Below are positions 5,000 through 6,779 of a DNA stretch of 6,779 nt, piece after piece. The translations under genes and the position numbers were made by a program. The stretch spans positions 1 to 6,779 of the forward strand of contig CAMBQX010000094.1 in assembly GCA_945870085.1 (NCBI GenBank). The letters run 5' to 3'. Within the stretch, counting starts at the first letter, position 1, and every line of letters begins with the position of its first letter. The stretch comes from Bifidobacterium breve. Lineage in GTDB: Bacteria > Actinomycetota > Actinomycetes > S36-B12. The notes beneath the pieces were generated by a model. The model saw only the letters and a list, made by a program, of their open reading frames with translations. It was not told the origin of the DNA and did no database searches.

Positions 5000-5892
5000 C
5001 GGAAAGTCTCCCCGGTCACGCGCTCATAAGCCTCGACGTACTTCACCCTGGTTTGTTCCACAACTTCATCCGGTAGCGGGGGCGGGGGCGTATTGCCGTG
5101 CCGATCCCAACCCGATGCCGGTGAAGTCAGCCAGTCACGCACGTATTGCTTGTCATATGAGGGCTGTGGGCCACCCGGTGCCCAAGTTGCCAGCGGCCAG
5201 TAGCGGGATGAATCAGGCGTCAAAACCTCATCGGCGAGCACCACTTTGCCAACATTCTTTCCCGACAATCCAATTCCAAATTCAAACTTTGTGTCGGCGA
5301 GAATTAAGCCGCGCCTCCGCACTTTTTCACTTGCCCGCTCGTATATGTCCAGTGATAACCGCTTGAGCTCTTGGGCTTCTTCTTGGCCGATGATGGTCAT
5401 CACTTCGTCAAAAGTCACGTTCACGTCGTGCTCGCCGAGCTCGGCTTTCGTCGCCGGAGTAAAAATAGTCTTCGGCAAAAGCGAGCCATCTTTGAGGCCG
5501 GGAGGTAGCCCCAACCCACAGATAGATCGGGATTCGAGATACGTGGTCAAGCCGGAACCGGTCAAATAGCCGCGAACAACGCACTCAATTGGCAGCATCT
5601 CGAGCCGATCGCAGATCATGGCGCGCCCTTTGACAGCCGCTGGCACCGAGGTGCTGCGTAGGTGGTTGGGCACCACTCCCTCTAGTTGCTTAAACCACCA
5701 AAGAGATAGCTGCGTAAGGATTCGACCTTTATCCGGGATGGTAGTTGGGAGCACCCAGTCATAAGCCGAAATGCGATCACTTGCGACAAAAAGCAACCGA
5801 TCATCAGGAGTCGAATACAGATCACGGACCTTGCCCGAATACACATGTGTGTAACCAGCGGGCAGGTCGTATAGCGGAGTATCGATACTCAC
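4996..5892 (-). CDS. purC: Phosphoribosylaminoimidazole-succinocarboxamide synthase (SAICAR synthetase)
   Basis: The enzyme performs the ATP-dependent joining of CAIR and aspartate to give SAICAR, a late step of IMP biosynthesis. Its product is the substrate of the PurB encoded immediately upstream. The N-terminal nucleotide-binding segment contains SGKVRDLY (19-26) and FVASDRISAYDW (35-46). Both family signatures are present: LPIECVVRGYLTGS (100-113) and LILADTKFEFG (196-206). DEVLTPDSSRYW (221-232) is also conserved. The 298 residues match the longer class found in actinobacteria and in yeast Ade1, rather than the roughly 237-residue E. coli type. The start is GTG at 5892, overlapping the purB stop as GTGA, with GGAG 8 nt upstream. 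The stop in turn overlaps the galE start, so all three genes are probably translationally coupled. No frameshift or missing key residue is seen. Confidence 0.97.
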   Translation of the reverse strand: MSIDTPLYDLPAGYTHVYSGKVRDLYSTPDDRLLFVASDRISAYDWVLPTTIPDKGRILTQLSLWWFKQLEGVVPNHLRSTSVPAAVKGRAMICDRLEMLPIECVVRGYLTGSGLTTYLESRSICGLGLPPGLKDGSLLPKTIFTPATKAELGEHDVNVTFDEVMTIIGQEEAQELKRLSLDIYERASEKVRRRGLILADTKFEFGIGLSGKNVGKVVLADEVLTPDSSRYWPLATWAPGGPQPSYDKQYVRDWLTSPASGWDRHGNTPPPPLPDEVVEQTRVKYVEAYERVTGETFR

Positions 5893-6779
5893 AAAATATC
5901 TCCAGGGCGGTATGAAGCCGCATCGTGGTTATCGGCCACGATCAGCGCGACCCGCTCGGCCACCGAATTGACTTGCGCGGTTGCCGCACCGGTGAAGGAC
6001 AACGGCTCAGCAATGAGTGCATTGAGATCATCCAGTGAGAGCCCTAAGCGCGTATCGCCAGCAAGGAGTTCCATCAGGTTATTTTCAGTATTCACTTGTT
6101 CACGCATTGCCAGTGCGACGGCTACGGCATGCTCCTTGATAACTTCATGGGCAACCTCGCGCCCCACTCCAGCCCGCACCGCGGCCATCAAAATCTTGGT
6201 GGTGGCGAGGAATGGTAGATACCGCTCAAGCTCTCGCTCAATTACCGCGGGGAAAGCACCGAAATCACCAAGCACGGTGAGGAAGGTTTCAAATAGCCCG
6301 TCAACCGCGAAGAACGAATCGGGGAGAGCCACCCGGCGCACCACCGAGCACGAGACATCACCCTCATTCCACTGATTGCCCGCCAACTCCGAAGTCATCG
6401 TCACGTAACCGCGCAACACAACTGCTAGCCCGGTGACGCGCTCGCAGGATCTCGTATTCATCTTGTGTGGCATTGCAGATGACCCAACTTGCCCCGGCCT
6501 AAAACCTTCGGTGACGAGGTCATGGCTTGCCATCAAACGAATAGAAGTGGCAAGTGATGAAGGCGACGAAGCCACCTGCAACAGCGCCGAAACCACATCA
6601 AAGTCGAGTGAGCGCGGATAAACCTGGCCAACACTGTCGAACACCCGCTCGAACCCGAGATGGATTGCAATCGACGCCTCGAATTCAGCCAACTTGGATT
6701 CATCGCCGTCTAGTAGGTCAAGCATGTCTTGTGAGGTGCCGACCGGGCCCTTAATGCCGCGCATTGGGTAACGCGCAAT
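5889..6779 (-). CDS. purB: Adenylosuccinate lyase, 5' part outside the window
   Basis: This enzyme catalyses two fumarate-releasing steps: SAICAR to AICAR in IMP synthesis, and adenylosuccinate to AMP. The visible C-terminal 296 residues read in frame from the window edge, beginning IARYPMRGIKGPVGTSQDML. The internal ATG at 6764 is therefore not the true start, and roughly 180 N-terminal residues should lie beyond 6779. The fumarate lyase superfamily signature GSSAMPHKMN is encoded at 6485-6456. The catalytic serine of the family lies in this flexible loop. Further conserved blocks are RSLDFDVVSAL, GNQWNEGDVSCSVVRRVALP and ELERYLPFLATTKILMAAV, closely resembling actinobacterial PurB. It is followed by purC with a 4-nt GTGA overlap. 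The gene shows no disruption in the visible part. Confidence 0.96.
   Translation of the reverse strand: MARYPMRGIKGPVGTSQDMLDLLDGDESKLAEFEASIAIHLGFERVFDSVGQVYPRSLDFDVVSALLQVASSPSSLATSIRLMASHDLVTEGFRPGQVGSSAMPHKMNTRSCERVTGLAVVLRGYVTMTSELAGNQWNEGDVSCSVVRRVALPDSFFAVDGLFETFLTVLGDFGAFPAVIERELERYLPFLATTKILMAAVRAGVGREVAHEVIKEHAVAVALAMREQVNTENNLMELLAGDTRLGLSLDDLNALIAEPLSFTGAATAQVNSVAERVALIVADNHDAASYRPGDIL

Noticed and set aside
1..6779. CRISPR arrays, tRNA/rRNA genes, insertion sequences or prophage genes
   Set aside because: No regularly spaced repeats, cloverleaf-like or rRNA sequence, transposase/integrase frame or flanking target duplications were seen. Small RNAs without known motifs cannot be excluded by eye.

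Overview
The window looks like a chromosomal segment of an actinobacterium (Actinomycetota) of moderate GC content. The reasons are the actinobacterial style of PurB and the roughly 300-residue PurC, a deazaflavin (F420)-dependent nitroreductase-family protein, a FliA/WhiG-type sigma factor, and frequent GTG/TTG starts with 4-nt stop/start overlaps. The genus cannot be named from the sequence. All genes but one lie on the minus strand, so they are best read from right to left.

Right part (6779 down to 4031): a tightly coupled run purB (5' end outside the window) - purC - galE. Each junction is a GTGA overlap. Two purine biosynthesis enzymes (adenylosuccinate lyase and SAICAR synthetase) are followed by a UDP-glucose 4-epimerase, which appears to be co-translated with them. 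The galE 3' end overlaps the 3' end of the only plus-strand gene by 8 bp, so the two converge with no intergenic terminator.

Middle (4038 down to 2905): the plus-strand gene is a small Ddn/DUF385-like F420-dependent oxidoreductase. It is divergent from a VapBC-type toxin-antitoxin pair on the minus strand: a ribbon-helix-helix antitoxin and a PIN-domain toxin, the latter starting with TTG inside a TTGA overlap. Their roughly 60-bp shared upstream region holds two perfect 10-bp direct repeats, a candidate operator.

Left part (2775 down to 1): a two-component pair follows. It comprises a response regulator with a receiver domain and a LuxR/GerE-like HTH, started by a strong GGAGGT ribosome binding site, and a four-helix membrane histidine kinase 13 nt downstream of it. 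A perfect dyad followed by a T-run lies directly after the kinase stop codon and may be a terminator. Next come about 240 bp of AT-rich DNA with several inverted repeats, and then a FliA/WhiG-family sigma factor that runs off the left edge almost complete (231 codons visible).

Most of this is recognisable gene content. I do not see an obviously new multi-gene system. The stretch most worth a second look is the two-component pair placed in front of a flagellar/sporulation-type sigma factor, with the dyad-rich leader between them. The repeat-bearing divergent region between vapB and the F420-dependent gene comes second.
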